A DNA stretch of 35,864 nt from an uncultured Eubacteriales bacterium (GTDB lineage: Bacteria; Bacillota; Clostridia; Oscillospirales; Oscillospiraceae), in assembly GCA_900546415.1 (NCBI GenBank), contig URCY01000011.1, positions 1 through 35,864 on the forward strand. The letters run 5' to 3'. Shown piece after piece: positions 26,755 through 34,109 of this stretch. Position numbers and translations under genes: made by a program. The first letter of the stretch is position 1, and every line of letters starts with the position of its first letter. The notes under the pieces are model-generated. The model had not been told where the DNA came from, searched no databases, and was given only the letters and a program-made list of their open reading frames with translations.

Positions 26755-26905
26755 CATACACCATAGTGGTGCTCCAAGTGGTGTATGTGGTGCAACCCCA
26801 ACCTTTCGCACCTCCGAAAGATTGTAGTTAATATTATAATAGTAGAATCTCAGAATTTCAATGGGTTTCAGGTCGTCCCGTAAGGAATCTAGAAAAAACT
26901 ACAAT
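26755..26905. repeat. Two inverted repeats in an otherwise gene-free gap
   Basis: CATACACCA (26755-26763) pairs with TGGTGTATG (26779-26787), and ATTGTAGTT (26821-26829) pairs with AACTACAAT (26897-26905) around 67 bases. The second pair could be ends of a tiny element or an attachment relic. No gene was seen in 26638-26996. Confidence 0.4.
26833..26861 (-). promoter_or_regulatory. Promoter of the tRNA-binding gene
   Basis: Minus strand: TTGAAA (26861-26856), 17 bases, TATAAT (26838-26833). Confidence 0.55.
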
Positions 26906-26996
26906 ACTCTGCTTACATTCACTCTTTATATTGTGCCCGTCTAAGGCGTGGTTATAAACGGATATGCAAAGTTCAATCCCGTACTACGCCACGCCG

Positions 26997-27302
26997 TTAA
27001 TCCTCTATCACAAGACAATTTACCTTTCCACTGAACGCTGTACAGGCATCTATGGCAATAATTCCGGGACCATAATAGGGAGAGAAGTCCGCATCTTCTC
27101 CAAACTCGGTCCCCTTGTGTTCGTATTTGCTATGGCCATACGAAGTATGCCAGTGTCCGCAAACAATGGTCTTATTCTCATCTGCGGTCTGTGCTGCATC
27201 CATGCCATTGAACCATCTTGCTTGATTCCATTGCTCACGGCCTGCTTCTCTCCAAGAAGAAATATAGCTGTAGCTTTTATCCCTGTTCGGAATGCTTGGT
27301 AC
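26997..27302 (-). pseudogene. 5'-truncated metallophosphoesterase
   Basis: An open frame of 101 codons without a start, following an in-frame stop, encodes SYSYISSWREAGREQWNQAR, then IVCGHWHTSYGHSKYEHKG and GIIAIDACTAFSGKVNCLVI. The GHWHxSxGH block and the IAIDACTAFSGKVN ending are typical of calcineurin-like Ser/Thr phosphatases; the N-terminal metal motifs are missing. Confidence 0.65.
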
Positions 27303-27346
27303 TCAATATGCTGCTTGCCCATGCAGTAAAAACGAATCAAAAGGAC

Positions 27347-27377
27347 TAAGAGGAACTGCAAGTCGCAGTTCCTCTTT
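27347..27377. terminator. Terminator-like hairpin between convergent remnants
   Basis: AAGAGGAACTGC, loop AAGTC, GCAGTTCCTCTTTTTA. The T-run is better on the + strand, but the stem directly follows the minus-strand zinc-ribbon gene. Confidence 0.6.
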
Positions 27378-28769
27378 TTAGTTTCCATTGTTCTTTTGAG
27401 CAAAGTATCGCTTCCGAAGATGGGCAACATCCCTTTGACTATCCGAATTTATAAATAGGTTTGCCTTAGCGAAGGCTTGCTTGATTTCTGTGGCAAGCGC
27501 AATCGGGTCTTTCTGCCGTATCACAAATAACTGTATCCTTTTCGCTTTGCACAGGAAGTGAAGAACCTCCGCAACTTTGGCTTCTCTATCAGTGCCTTTT
27601 TGAGAAAAGGCAAACGCAAGCCGCAGTTCCGGGATAACCGCATCGATTCGTGCGCCAATCAGTTTTTCGTCGTCTGTGCGTGTCGCAAGCCCATATTGCT
27701 TTGCATACATCGTTACAAGCAGATATGGCAGCTCCTTAAGAAATGCTTTCTCGCAGTAGATGCAGCCAGCCCCTTCAACTGCACGGTGAAACACTTTATC
27801 CTTCCATTCATGCCCGCAAATGCCTTTCCACCAAACCGGGTACTGTGACAGTCTTGATATCTCTGTGGGCTTTCTTGTGTTTTTGGCCGCATTCCATTCC
27901 TGTGCCAGCTCCGGGTCTGTAGTTGCTAAATCGCTATAACCAGGCAACACAGCGTTCCTCGTGCATACTGGGCATTTTAACCCATGAACTTTGGATTTGA
28001 TTACCGCCCTATACTCATGTCCGCAGGTACTGCACTTCCACCAGACATTTTTGGTGGAGCGCTCGTTGAAATCTTCCGGCAATAATGTGCCGTTTTTTTG
28101 TGACCATTCCAATGCGAGCTGCGGATGGAGCGAAGCTAAATCATTGAATCCCTTCAGCAATTTTATTCCGCTGCAATAAGGGCATTTGCTTCCATAAGCC
28201 CGTGTAGATATGAGCGTAAACCACTCATGGCCCTGTTCGCATTTCCACCAAACTTTCCGATTTGCATAAGGCGTTACCTGTGTTGGCTTGAGCGGTGCGT
28301 TTCGAGGCGACCACTCCTTTGCAACCTGCGGCAGTACAGTTGCAAGGTCGTTAAATCCTTGAAGGACTGCGTTGTGCGAACAGTAGGGGCAACCGGCTCC
28401 CCTGACGCGATTCCGGATTTCTGCGCTCCACTCATGTCCGCAAGCTCCTATCCAGAGCACTTTCTTATGAGAGCCAACACCGATCTCTGTTGGTCGGATG
28501 GTATTCTTCGGCGACCATTCTTTCAGTAGTTCCGGTTTCAAACTCGCAAGGTCATTGATACCCGCAACGATTCTGGCGTTACTGCAAATCGGGCAATTCT
28601 CGCCGCTTGATCTTGCCTTTGCGCTGGCCTGCCACTCATGTCCACAACTGCCATGCCACCAATATAGTTTTTTAGAACCATAGGGTACATCATCCGGTGA
28701 GATGCTGCCGTTTCTTTCTGACCATTCAGCTACAAGCCAAGGTTTCTTATTTGCCAAACTGTTTTCCAT
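27378..28769 (-). CDS. Protein with five treble-clef zinc-ribbon repeats (DUF4379-like) and degenerate nuclease-like tail
   Basis: The 463-residue product carries five repeats of about 66-70 residues (residues about 1-340). Each has a DLA(S/T)..P.L..EW..KN...P pattern, a (V/L)WW(K/H)..CGHEW core and a closing C-P-x-C (or C-x-x-C). These are DUF4379-type ribbons. The last 110 residues include IGARIDAVIPELRLAFAFSQK and KRIQLFVIRQK, which align by eye with the D...E-x-x-D-G pattern of Vsr/PD-(D/E)XK tails of related proteins, but the usual IEY(D/E)G is AFAFS, so the catalytic acid is lost. It may bind DNA without cutting. Likely mobile cargo. Confidence 0.75.
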   Translation of the reverse strand: MENSLANKKPWLVAEWSERNGSISPDDVPYGSKKLYWWHGSCGHEWQASAKARSSGENCPICSNARIVAGINDLASLKPELLKEWSPKNTIRPTEIGVGSHKKVLWIGACGHEWSAEIRNRVRGAGCPYCSHNAVLQGFNDLATVLPQVAKEWSPRNAPLKPTQVTPYANRKVWWKCEQGHEWFTLISTRAYGSKCPYCSGIKLLKGFNDLASLHPQLALEWSQKNGTLLPEDFNERSTKNVWWKCSTCGHEYRAVIKSKVHGLKCPVCTRNAVLPGYSDLATTDPELAQEWNAAKNTRKPTEISRLSQYPVWWKGICGHEWKDKVFHRAVEGAGCIYCEKAFLKELPYLLVTMYAKQYGLATRTDDEKLIGARIDAVIPELRLAFAFSQKGTDREAKVAEVLHFLCKAKRIQLFVIRQKDPIALATEIKQAFAKANLFINSDSQRDVAHLRKRYFAQKNNGN

Positions 28770-28847
28770 ACTGTTGCCGCCCTTCCTGTGTACTGCTAAC
28801 AGTATAGGAAAAACCTCAAAATAAGAGAAATGTGCAAAAAGAGAAAT

Positions 28848-28883
28848 CCCCCTGCAATCGCAGATTTTGCGACCGCAAGGGGG
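28848..28883 (-). terminator. Terminator of the integrase gene
   Basis: Minus strand: CCCCCTTGC and GCAGGGGG with an inner CGCA/TGCG pair, followed by ATTTCTCTTTTT. Confidence 0.75.
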
Positions 28884-28894
28884 AGAGAACCATA

Positions 28895-30172
28895 TTATAC
28901 ATTTGCCATTTGCTTGGCCCCGGTTTTCAAATATGTTTCAAAGGCTGTGATTTCTCGTTTCTTCAGGTCGTTCGTGACCGTCACATAAATATCGAGCGTG
29001 GTCGTTACATCGGCGTGACCAAGCACAGACTGCACGACCTTGACATTCAAACCGCTCTCACACATTCTTGTAGCGAATGTATGCCGTAGCACATGGCACG
29101 AGAACTTAGGCAGAAGAACCGGATCGGAGTCTACGCCCTTTTTCTCAAGAACTTCGCTGTTACAATCGCGCATGATCCGTTGCAGAGCCTTATTCAATGT
29201 GCCTTGATGCTGCACCTCGCCGTTCCGATTAACAAACACGAAGTCTGAATACCCCTCAATGTGGCTGACACTTTTCATTCCGCACTCCTCTTGGAACTCC
29301 TTTTCCATGAGGAATGCCTGCTTCACGCCTTCGGTCATGGGAATTTCCCGAATACCGGCTTTTGTCTTAGGTGTATTGATGGAGAAGTAGCAGCCCTTCT
29401 CATCTCTGTGGTTGTAGTACACCAGCGTATGGTTCACGCTGATGATGCCGTTTTCCATATCCACATCGCACCAGCGCAGACCAGTGATTTCCCCCACACG
29501 CATTCCGGTATTCGCCATAATATAAAAGACAGGATACCAGTGCTGGTATTTTGATGTTCTGGCCAGATAGCCAAGAAACAGTTCTTCCTGCTCAAGGGTC
29601 AAAGCCTTTCTTTTCTCGATTTCCGAACCGTGTGCCATTTTGATTTCCCGAAGCATATTGGCCGCAGGGTTGCTGCGAATCATATCGTCATCGACGGCTA
29701 TCTGAAATACTTGGTGGACAATATTATGGATGACATCTACCGTAGACGGCTTCAGGACCTTATCGTCGATGAGCTGGTTATAGAATCGGCGCACATCCGA
29801 TTTTTTCACCTGTACCAGCTTCTTCTTTCCGAAAGTTGGCTTCACAAACAGCTCATACATATAAATGTAGTTTTTCATGGTGCTGTCCTTGATGCCTCTT
29901 TTCAGTTGGCACCAAAGCTCATATACATCATTCACCGTGACATTTTTGATATTGGCTTTGATGCCGTCATGCTGATCAACAAGAATCTGTTCCTCCTGCT
30001 CCCGGAGATCTTCCAATGTTGCAGCGTATATGGTATTACGTTTTCCGAGCTTGTCTGTCCAGCGGTACATATAGCTGCCGGTTTTTCTCTGTATCTCTCC
30101 GGTGCGTAGCCTGACATGGTGGCTATCAAAGCGAACGGTTGTCTGCCGCTTTTCCTTCTTTTGAAACTGCAT
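28895..30172 (-). CDS. int: Tyrosine recombinase / integrase, Tn916 type
   Basis: The 425-residue product has an N-terminal arm-binding domain (GSYMYRWTDKLGKRNTIYAA), a SAM-like core-binding domain (TVNDVYELWCQLKRGIKDST), and a catalytic domain with R in NTGMRVGEITGLRW, H-x-x-R in HVLRHTFATRM, H in LGHADVTTT and the nucleophile in LDIYVTVT. It would integrate and excise the element. ATG 30172 with AAAGGAG 8 bases upstream is preferred to a GTG 9 bases earlier. The matching excisionase lies just upstream. The element end should lie at about 28.8 kb, next to this gene. Confidence 0.93.
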   Translation of the reverse strand: MQFQKKEKRQTTVRFDSHHVRLRTGEIQRKTGSYMYRWTDKLGKRNTIYAATLEDLREQEEQILVDQHDGIKANIKNVTVNDVYELWCQLKRGIKDSTMKNYIYMYELFVKPTFGKKKLVQVKKSDVRRFYNQLIDDKVLKPSTVDVIHNIVHQVFQIAVDDDMIRSNPAANMLREIKMAHGSEIEKRKALTLEQEELFLGYLARTSKYQHWYPVFYIMANTGMRVGEITGLRWCDVDMENGIISVNHTLVYYNHRDEKGCYFSINTPKTKAGIREIPMTEGVKQAFLMEKEFQEECGMKSVSHIEGYSDFVFVNRNGEVQHQGTLNKALQRIMRDCNSEVLEKKGVDSDPVLLPKFSCHVLRHTFATRMCESGLNVKVVQSVLGHADVTTTLDIYVTVTNDLKKREITAFETYLKTGAKQMANV

Positions 30173-30284
30173 AGTCTTCACTCCTTTGCTTTCGCTTTTC
30201 TCTTGGCACCATTAAGGATACATAGAGACATCTCGTTTTCCAATGTTGCGAATCAGCCCATATCAAGCAAATCGCATACTTGAC

Positions 30285-30497
30285 TCATACAGAATAGGCC
30301 GACTCAAGGTATTCATCGAACTTTTTCCGCTTGATCATTCTTCGGTTTCCGACCCAGATAACATAGTTGCATTCGGGCTTATCGGTCATATCCCGCAGCT
30401 TCCTCACGCCGATACCGCTATATGCGGCAGCTTCTTCCAGACTAATGGTAATGCGCTCCCAAACAGGAACGAGATTTTCTTTTTCTGTTCGCGTCAT
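30285..30497 (-). CDS. xis: Excisionase, Tn916 Xis type
   Basis: The 70-residue product, MTRTEKENLVPVWERITISL...EAAAYSGIGVRKLRDM...FDEYLESAYSV, is a winged-helix MerR-like excisionase of the size found in Tn916. It begins directly after the stop of the preceding gene. It would bend DNA for excision by Int. Confidence 0.88.
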   Translation of the reverse strand: MTRTEKENLVPVWERITISLEEAAAYSGIGVRKLRDMTDKPECNYVIWVGNRRMIKRKKFDEYLESAYSV

Positions 30498-30974
30498 TTA
30501 TTCCGCCTCCTCGTGTTTCCGGAGATAGGTTACATATTCACTTCTGTTTCGGAACTTGTACCATCTCCAGTTGTATTCCTCCGATTTGAAAAACGCCTTA
30601 CGGATCGCATCATAGAAATGCTGGATAGCTTTCATGTTGATACCGGGGGTCAGCACCAAGTCGCCGACTTTGATTGCAGCAAGGTCTTTGTGTTCTTTTC
30701 TCCACGGAGTATAGAGGAAGGGCTGTGACATCATACCGTTATAGATAGCCTCATCGATAGCTGTGTTGGGATTCAGCCACTTATATAAGCAGATGATCAC
30801 TTCCTCGACTCGGACAGCGTTCAGGCCCTGCATATTCATCAGGTCGAAAACACGCATATCAAGGATCTGCCTCAGGGAACGGAAGCCCAAATCGCAAAAG
30901 TAATCAGCGACGACCCGATCATCTTTTTCGAGCCACTTTGTCGAGCTGGGGTTGATGCTTATTTTGTTATTCAT
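30498..30974 (-). CDS. Element protein with helix-hairpin-helix / alpha-CTD-like motif
   Basis: The 158-residue product starts MNNKISINPSSTKWLEKDDR. Residues about 28-72 (DYFCDLGFRSLRQILDMRVF...LMNMQGLNAVRVEEVIICLY) follow the pattern of the RNA polymerase alpha C-terminal helix-hairpin-helix fold. The C-terminal half is aromatic and basic (KSEEYNWRWYKFRNRSEYVT). AGGAG lies 8 bases before the ATG at 30974. It abuts xis, so it may control excision; that is inference. Confidence 0.65.
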   Translation of the reverse strand: MNNKISINPSSTKWLEKDDRVVADYFCDLGFRSLRQILDMRVFDLMNMQGLNAVRVEEVIICLYKWLNPNTAIDEAIYNGMMSQPFLYTPWRKEHKDLAAIKVGDLVLTPGINMKAIQHFYDAIRKAFFKSEEYNWRWYKFRNRSEYVTYLRKHEEAE

Positions 30975-31139
30975 GTGAATCACTCCTACCGGGTTTTATG
31001 AGATTGTCCTCTCACTTTCTCTTTGCCGAATTTTTTTGCGAGATTCCCACAGTTTTTTGCTCGTTTCCAAAATATTTTTCGGAAGCAGAAGAATTTGGAG
31101 GAAGGCGGCATATTCTTTGGAATGAATTCTCATGCGCTA

Positions 31140-31192
31140 TTGACAAAACTATCATCAGGATGATATAATGTGGTTGTATCATTACAATGATA
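31140..31192 (+). promoter_or_regulatory. Strong promoter with two identical palindromic operators
   Basis: TTGACA (31140-31145), 18 bases, TATAAT (31164-31169). Two copies of TATCAT-N4-ATGATA lie at 31150-31165 (spacer and -10) and 31177-31192 (just past the start point), 27 bp centre to centre, on nearly the same helix face. This fits autoregulation by the Xre protein of the operon. Confidence 0.85.
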
Positions 31193-31208
31193 ATGGAGGC
31201 TTCATATT

Positions 31209-31907
31209 ATGAGCGTCATTCAACTGCTTCATGGAACCGACCACATCATCGAGGTTCCGGATATTCATATCGGTAATCCGCACAACGACTATGGCATGGG
31301 TTTCTACTGTACCCGCGTCGATGAAATGGCTCGTGAGTGGGCCTGCAAAAAGAACACAGACGGTTTTGTCAACAGCTATGCCTTTGACACGGACGGGCTG
31401 AAGGTGCTGAATCTGTTGGACGGAACGCATACGGTCCTGAACTGGATGGCTCTTCTGCTTCAGTTCCGCACCTTCAAGCTGGACTCCGAAGTTGCCGTTG
31501 ATGCAAGGGACTATCTTATTGGTCACTATTCAATTGATTTAACCGGCTACGATGTTGTGATCGGCTATCGGGCAGACGATTCCTATTTCCAGTATGCAGA
31601 GTCCTTTGTGTCCAACACCTTACCGCTCAGAAGTCTGAACAAGGCTCTAAAGCTGGGCAAACTCGGTGAGCAGACGGTTGTCATTTCTCAAAAAGGCTTT
31701 GATCGGCTGCACTTCGTGAATGCTTATCCGGTCAGCAAGAGCGTCTATTACCCCAAGTTCTTGGATAGAGATACCAAAGCGAGGGATACTTACCGTAAAG
31801 AGATCAAGAAAAGCAAGTCTTACCGGGACGACATCTTCGTGCTGGATATCTTGAGGGAGGAGATGAGCAACGATGACCCACGCATACAGCGAATCTTATT
31901 TGAATAA
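31209..31907 (+). CDS. DUF3990-like ADP-ribosyltransferase-fold protein, probable toxin
   Basis: The 232-residue product opens with LLHGTDHIIEVPDIHIGNPH then NDYGMGFYCTRVDEMAREWA, the signature of DUF3990: an H-G start, (D)(Y/F)GxGFY and a following helix as in ADP-ribosyltransferase folds. VVIGYRADDSYF follows in the middle. GGAGG sits 8 bases before the ATG. The gene is first in a two-gene operon and overlaps the Xre gene by 35 bases, as in toxin-antitoxin loci with the toxin first. Toxic activity and target are not shown by sequence. Confidence 0.75.
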   Translation: MSVIQLLHGTDHIIEVPDIHIGNPHNDYGMGFYCTRVDEMAREWACKKNTDGFVNSYAFDTDGLKVLNLLDGTHTVLNWMALLLQFRTFKLDSEVAVDARDYLIGHYSIDLTGYDVVIGYRADDSYFQYAESFVSNTLPLRSLNKALKLGKLGEQTVVISQKGFDRLHFVNAYPVSKSVYYPKFLDRDTKARDTYRKEIKKSKSYRDDIFVLDILREEMSNDDPRIQRILFE

Positions 31908-32520
31908 TGCCAAGGATCGTCTTTCCTCTTTCTTCGACTATGCGATCAACGACTGCAAGCTAAAACCGGATTGGATCACAGCACTCTTCATCAATACCGG
32001 CTACGCCGAACAGTTTGAACGAGGCAACCCCGCCTATGTTGCAGGGATGTCCGGTGTTGAGCTGGCCCGTGCGGTCATCACAAAGGCATACGGTCCAAAG
32101 GAGCTGCCAGCACCAACCAACGCAGAGGACTGCTCCCCTGAATATTGGGCCGGTTGGGCAGTTGCAGAGTACCAATGGTTTACTGGCCGTCGTTTCAAGG
32201 ATATCTTTGAGCGCATTCCACTTTCCAAGATCATTGGGATGTATTCCGTTTACCACGAGATGGACATTACAAGTTTCATCGATACCATGGAGGAACTCTA
32301 TAAAGCAGCGGAAGGCGATTCCAACCTGAAGCGCATTCGTGAAAACCGGGGCTTATCTCAGGCAGAGCTTGCAGAGCAATCCGGCGTGAATCTGCGCAAC
32401 ATTCAGATGTACGAACAGCGGGTCAATGGCATTGACAAGGCGCAGGCAAACATCCTCTACAAGTTGTCCCGTGTTCTCGGCTGCAATGTGGAAGACCTAT
32501 TGGAAAACCCCATGATGTGA
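31873..32520 (+). CDS. Xre-family protein with N-terminal partner domain, probable antitoxin
   Basis: The 215-residue product has an N-terminal helical domain (residues 1-150, including YWAGWAVAEYQWFTGRRFKD) and a C-terminal Xre helix-turn-helix (LKRIRENRGLSQAELAEQSG, then VNLRNIQMYEQRVNGIDKA). The first domain probably binds the DUF3990 partner, and the second the two upstream palindromes. GGAGGAG lies 10 bases before the ATG. A terminator follows 10 bases after the stop, closing a two-gene unit. Confidence 0.8.
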   Translation: MTHAYSESYLNNAKDRLSSFFDYAINDCKLKPDWITALFINTGYAEQFERGNPAYVAGMSGVELARAVITKAYGPKELPAPTNAEDCSPEYWAGWAVAEYQWFTGRRFKDIFERIPLSKIIGMYSVYHEMDITSFIDTMEELYKAAEGDSNLKRIRENRGLSQAELAEQSGVNLRNIQMYEQRVNGIDKAQANILYKLSRVLGCNVEDLLENPMM

Positions 32521-32530
32521 TTTCATTCCT

Positions 32531-32556
32531 GCACCTGCTTCGGCAGGTGCATTTTC
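32531..32556 (+). terminator. Terminator of the toxin-antitoxin-like operon
   Basis: GCACCTGC, loop TTCG, GCAGGTGC, then ATTTTCT. Confidence 0.85.
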
Positions 32557-32589
32557 TATGTCAAACCACTCGTGTCATCCCAATTTGAC

Positions 32590-33153
32590 CTACGCATTTC
32601 CTAAAATTTTCTTCAGCTTCTTCAGTGCATCATCCCTTTTTCTATAGATGCTCGTCTTGGGCATTGCGTATTTTTCCACAAGCTCCTTAACCGGTATTGG
32701 GGATTCTGTGAAGAAAAAATCCTGAATGATGGCCCGCTCTTCCGGGGCCAACATTTTCAGTGCAGTTCTGACCCGCTCAATATCCATACGCTGCATGACC
32801 GACTCCTCTACATTGCACTCTGTATCTTCGAGAACATCTTCTCCATAGATTTCAGACTCTTGAAAGGTCATGGTGCTGTAAGACATGACTTGGAACGGTG
32901 TTTCGGCGTCTCGGCTTCGGATGTACTGCTTGCGATGGCAATCCTTTTTCAACTCTTTGCTGACTTTTTCATTGCACTCCATGAAAATGATAGAGTCGTC
33001 TTCACTACAAGCCTCAAACTTTCCAAAGACGATTTCCCGATTCTTGCCTTCATCCGTTTCTCTCCATGCCGCATACTGGCGATAATCCATGATCAGCCAA
33101 TTGTCCTGTGCTTCAATCGTGGGGTCCTTCTTTACCAAAAATGTTCTTTTCAT
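32590..33153 (-). CDS. Element-encoded sigma-like factor
   Basis: The 187-residue product ends with a sigma region 4-like helix-turn-helix (LKMLAPEERAIIQDFFFTES, then IPVKELVEKYAMPKTSIYRK, RDDALKKLKKIL). The N-terminal half (MKRTFLVKKDPTIEAQDNWL...CHRKQYIRSRD) resembles sigma-like regulators of Tn916-type elements. It probably switches on transfer or excision genes. AAGGAG lies 8-9 bases before the ATG, but this site is buried in a long leader hairpin (33158-33211). Confidence 0.75.
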   Translation of the reverse strand: MKRTFLVKKDPTIEAQDNWLIMDYRQYAAWRETDEGKNREIVFGKFEACSEDDSIIFMECNEKVSKELKKDCHRKQYIRSRDAETPFQVMSYSTMTFQESEIYGEDVLEDTECNVEESVMQRMDIERVRTALKMLAPEERAIIQDFFFTESPIPVKELVEKYAMPKTSIYRKRDDALKKLKKILGNA

Positions 33154-33157
33154 TACT

Positions 33158-33211
33158 GTGATCTCCTTTGAATTTTTGAATTTGGGTGAAAGTCAAAAAT
33201 TCGGAGATCAC
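33158..33211 (-). promoter_or_regulatory. Leader hairpin hiding the ribosome binding site of the sigma-like gene
   Basis: Minus strand, in order: GTGATCTCC, G, AATTTTTGA, a 13-base loop, TCAAAAATT, CAAA, GGAGATCAC, then AGTA and the ATG. Both 9-bp arms are perfectly complementary, so the GGAG of the ribosome binding site is fully paired. The stop of the 13-codon mini-ORF (33208-33210) lies inside the first arm, so a ribosome finishing there would open the hairpin. Confidence 0.7.
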
Positions 33212-33249
33212 GGGTATTCAGCGATATAGCAGAGCCACTGATTGCACAT
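33208..33249 (-). CDS. Thirteen-codon mini-ORF in the sigma-gene leader
   Basis: MCNQWLCYIAEYP. The ATG begins right at the T-run of the leader terminator, and the stop lies in the arm of the hairpin that hides the next ribosome binding site. It resembles the second short frame in tet-gene leaders of Tn916-like elements (recalled). Confidence 0.45.
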   Translation of the reverse strand: MCNQWLCYIAEYP

Positions 33250-33284
33250 AAAAAGTCCTTTCCGCCTGCTGCGGTCCAAAGGAC
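33250..33284 (-). terminator. Leader (attenuator) terminator
   Basis: Minus strand: GTCCTTT, GGA, CCGC, loop AGCAG, GCGG, AA, AGGAC, then TTTTT. The leader peptide ends 4 bases before it. AGTCCTTTT at about 33300-33308, inside the leader peptide gene, can pair with the same AAAGGAC arm, giving an alternative antiterminator structure. Confidence 0.65.
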
Positions 33285-33288
33285 ACAA

Positions 33289-33357
33289 CTACGCTGGCGA
33301 AAAGGACTCCCGATGCTGCCTGCCTGAAAAAGGGCGCAGAAATCTAAGGGTACCCAT
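33289..33357 (-). CDS. Leader peptide of the attenuator
   Basis: A 22-codon frame starting MGTLRFLRPFSGRQHR and ending just before the leader terminator. From memory it is very like the Orf12-type leader peptide in front of ribosomal-protection tet genes in Tn916-like elements. Here no tet gene follows; the next gene is the sigma-like factor. Confidence 0.55.
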   Translation of the reverse strand: MGTLRFLRPFSGRQHRESFSPA

Positions 33358-33452
33358 ACTGCTTTTTCAAAAGAGTTTGAAATCAGCGTATTTGTATCCT
33401 TGGCCCTTGTACTTCAGGCTGCGAATATGTATTTGTGATGTCGGCGAAAAAC

Positions 33453-33517
33453 AAAAAAAGGCCACCGACAAGGCAGACCTATAGATAGAACTATAGTGTC
33501 TTACCTTGCCGGTGGCC
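33453..33517 (-). terminator. Long terminator of the upstream minus-strand unit
   Basis: GGCCACCG and CGGTGGCC, extended by CAAGG/CCTTG with one mismatch, with an inner CTATAG/CTATAG stem. On the minus strand TTTTTTTGTTTTT follows. Confidence 0.85.
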
Positions 33518-33647
33518 TCTCACGTATGTCTGGAATAACTACCGGTTCATGTTCGGGCTGCTGCCCACGATCAAGTGACCTGGAAGCGGATTTAGCGCGG
33601 CCCTGTTTCAGCCCGACCGTTCCGTCGTGATGTCGTTGATTCAGTTG
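33501..33647 (-). pseudogene. Relic coding end without a start
   Basis: The frame gives QLNQRHHDGTVGLKQGRAKS and further Arg/Pro/Glu-rich residues ending in VVIPDIRERPPAR, with its stop in the loop of the terminator. It looks like the disordered tail of a lost mobilisation or element protein. No start or ribosome binding site; the region to 33695 shows only small hairpins. Confidence 0.3.
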
Positions 33648-33695
33648 TTATAGGAACTCGCTTCGATGATCTTCAGGCAGATCAAGGGGAGATAA

Positions 33696-33938
33696 TCACC
33701 CCGCCAGATAAGGACTCATACCATGCTCATGCAGCCATTCCTTTGCCTTACTTACAATGGCTTCCGGCGCATCCTTGATGCCGCAGATGGCCTTGTACAC
33801 GGACGTCCAGAAAACTGTATCGGGTGTCTGGGATATCTCCGTTTCTCCATATTTGATCATGTACGCCTCGATCTTCTTGCGGTCAAGGCTGAACAGCGCC
33901 TCGTTGCGCTCCTTTACAAAAGCCTCTAACATCGTCAT
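33696..33938 (-). CDS. Small conserved element protein, 80 residues
   Basis: MTMLEAFVKERNEALFSLDR...KIEAYMIKYGE, then FWTSVYKAICGIKDAPEAIV and a C-terminal KEWLHEHGMSPYLAG. GGGAG lies 7 bases before the ATG. I recall similar short proteins in gut Firmicutes mobile elements; no function known. Confidence 0.65.
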   Translation of the reverse strand: MTMLEAFVKERNEALFSLDRKKIEAYMIKYGETEISQTPDTVFWTSVYKAICGIKDAPEAIVSKAKEWLHEHGMSPYLAG

Positions 33939-33962
33939 ATCAATACTCCCTCAATTCCAGCT

Positions 33963-34109
33963 CGCTATGTTCCATTCCTGACGGTGCGAACATTTGCACT
34001 TGGCGTTGGCTTCCCTGATACTGGTGCCGGTATCCGTACTGCGAATTACATGGTGAACATGGTTGAACTGAAAAACTGGATGGATCCTGACGAGGAAGAA
34101 GACGAATGA
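33963..34109 (+). pseudogene. C-terminal remnant of a defence-operon protein (possibly Z1)
   Basis: An open frame without a start encodes RTFALGVGFPDTGAGIRTAN...YMVNMVELKNWMDPDEEEDE and ends as ATGA overlapping the DUF4420 start. The overlap shows it was the upstream gene of the same operon. In known loci the gene before DUF4420 is a Z1-domain ATPase/nuclease; the assignment rests on this order and not on a recognised motif. The join to unrelated sequence lies near 33945-33990. Confidence 0.45.
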
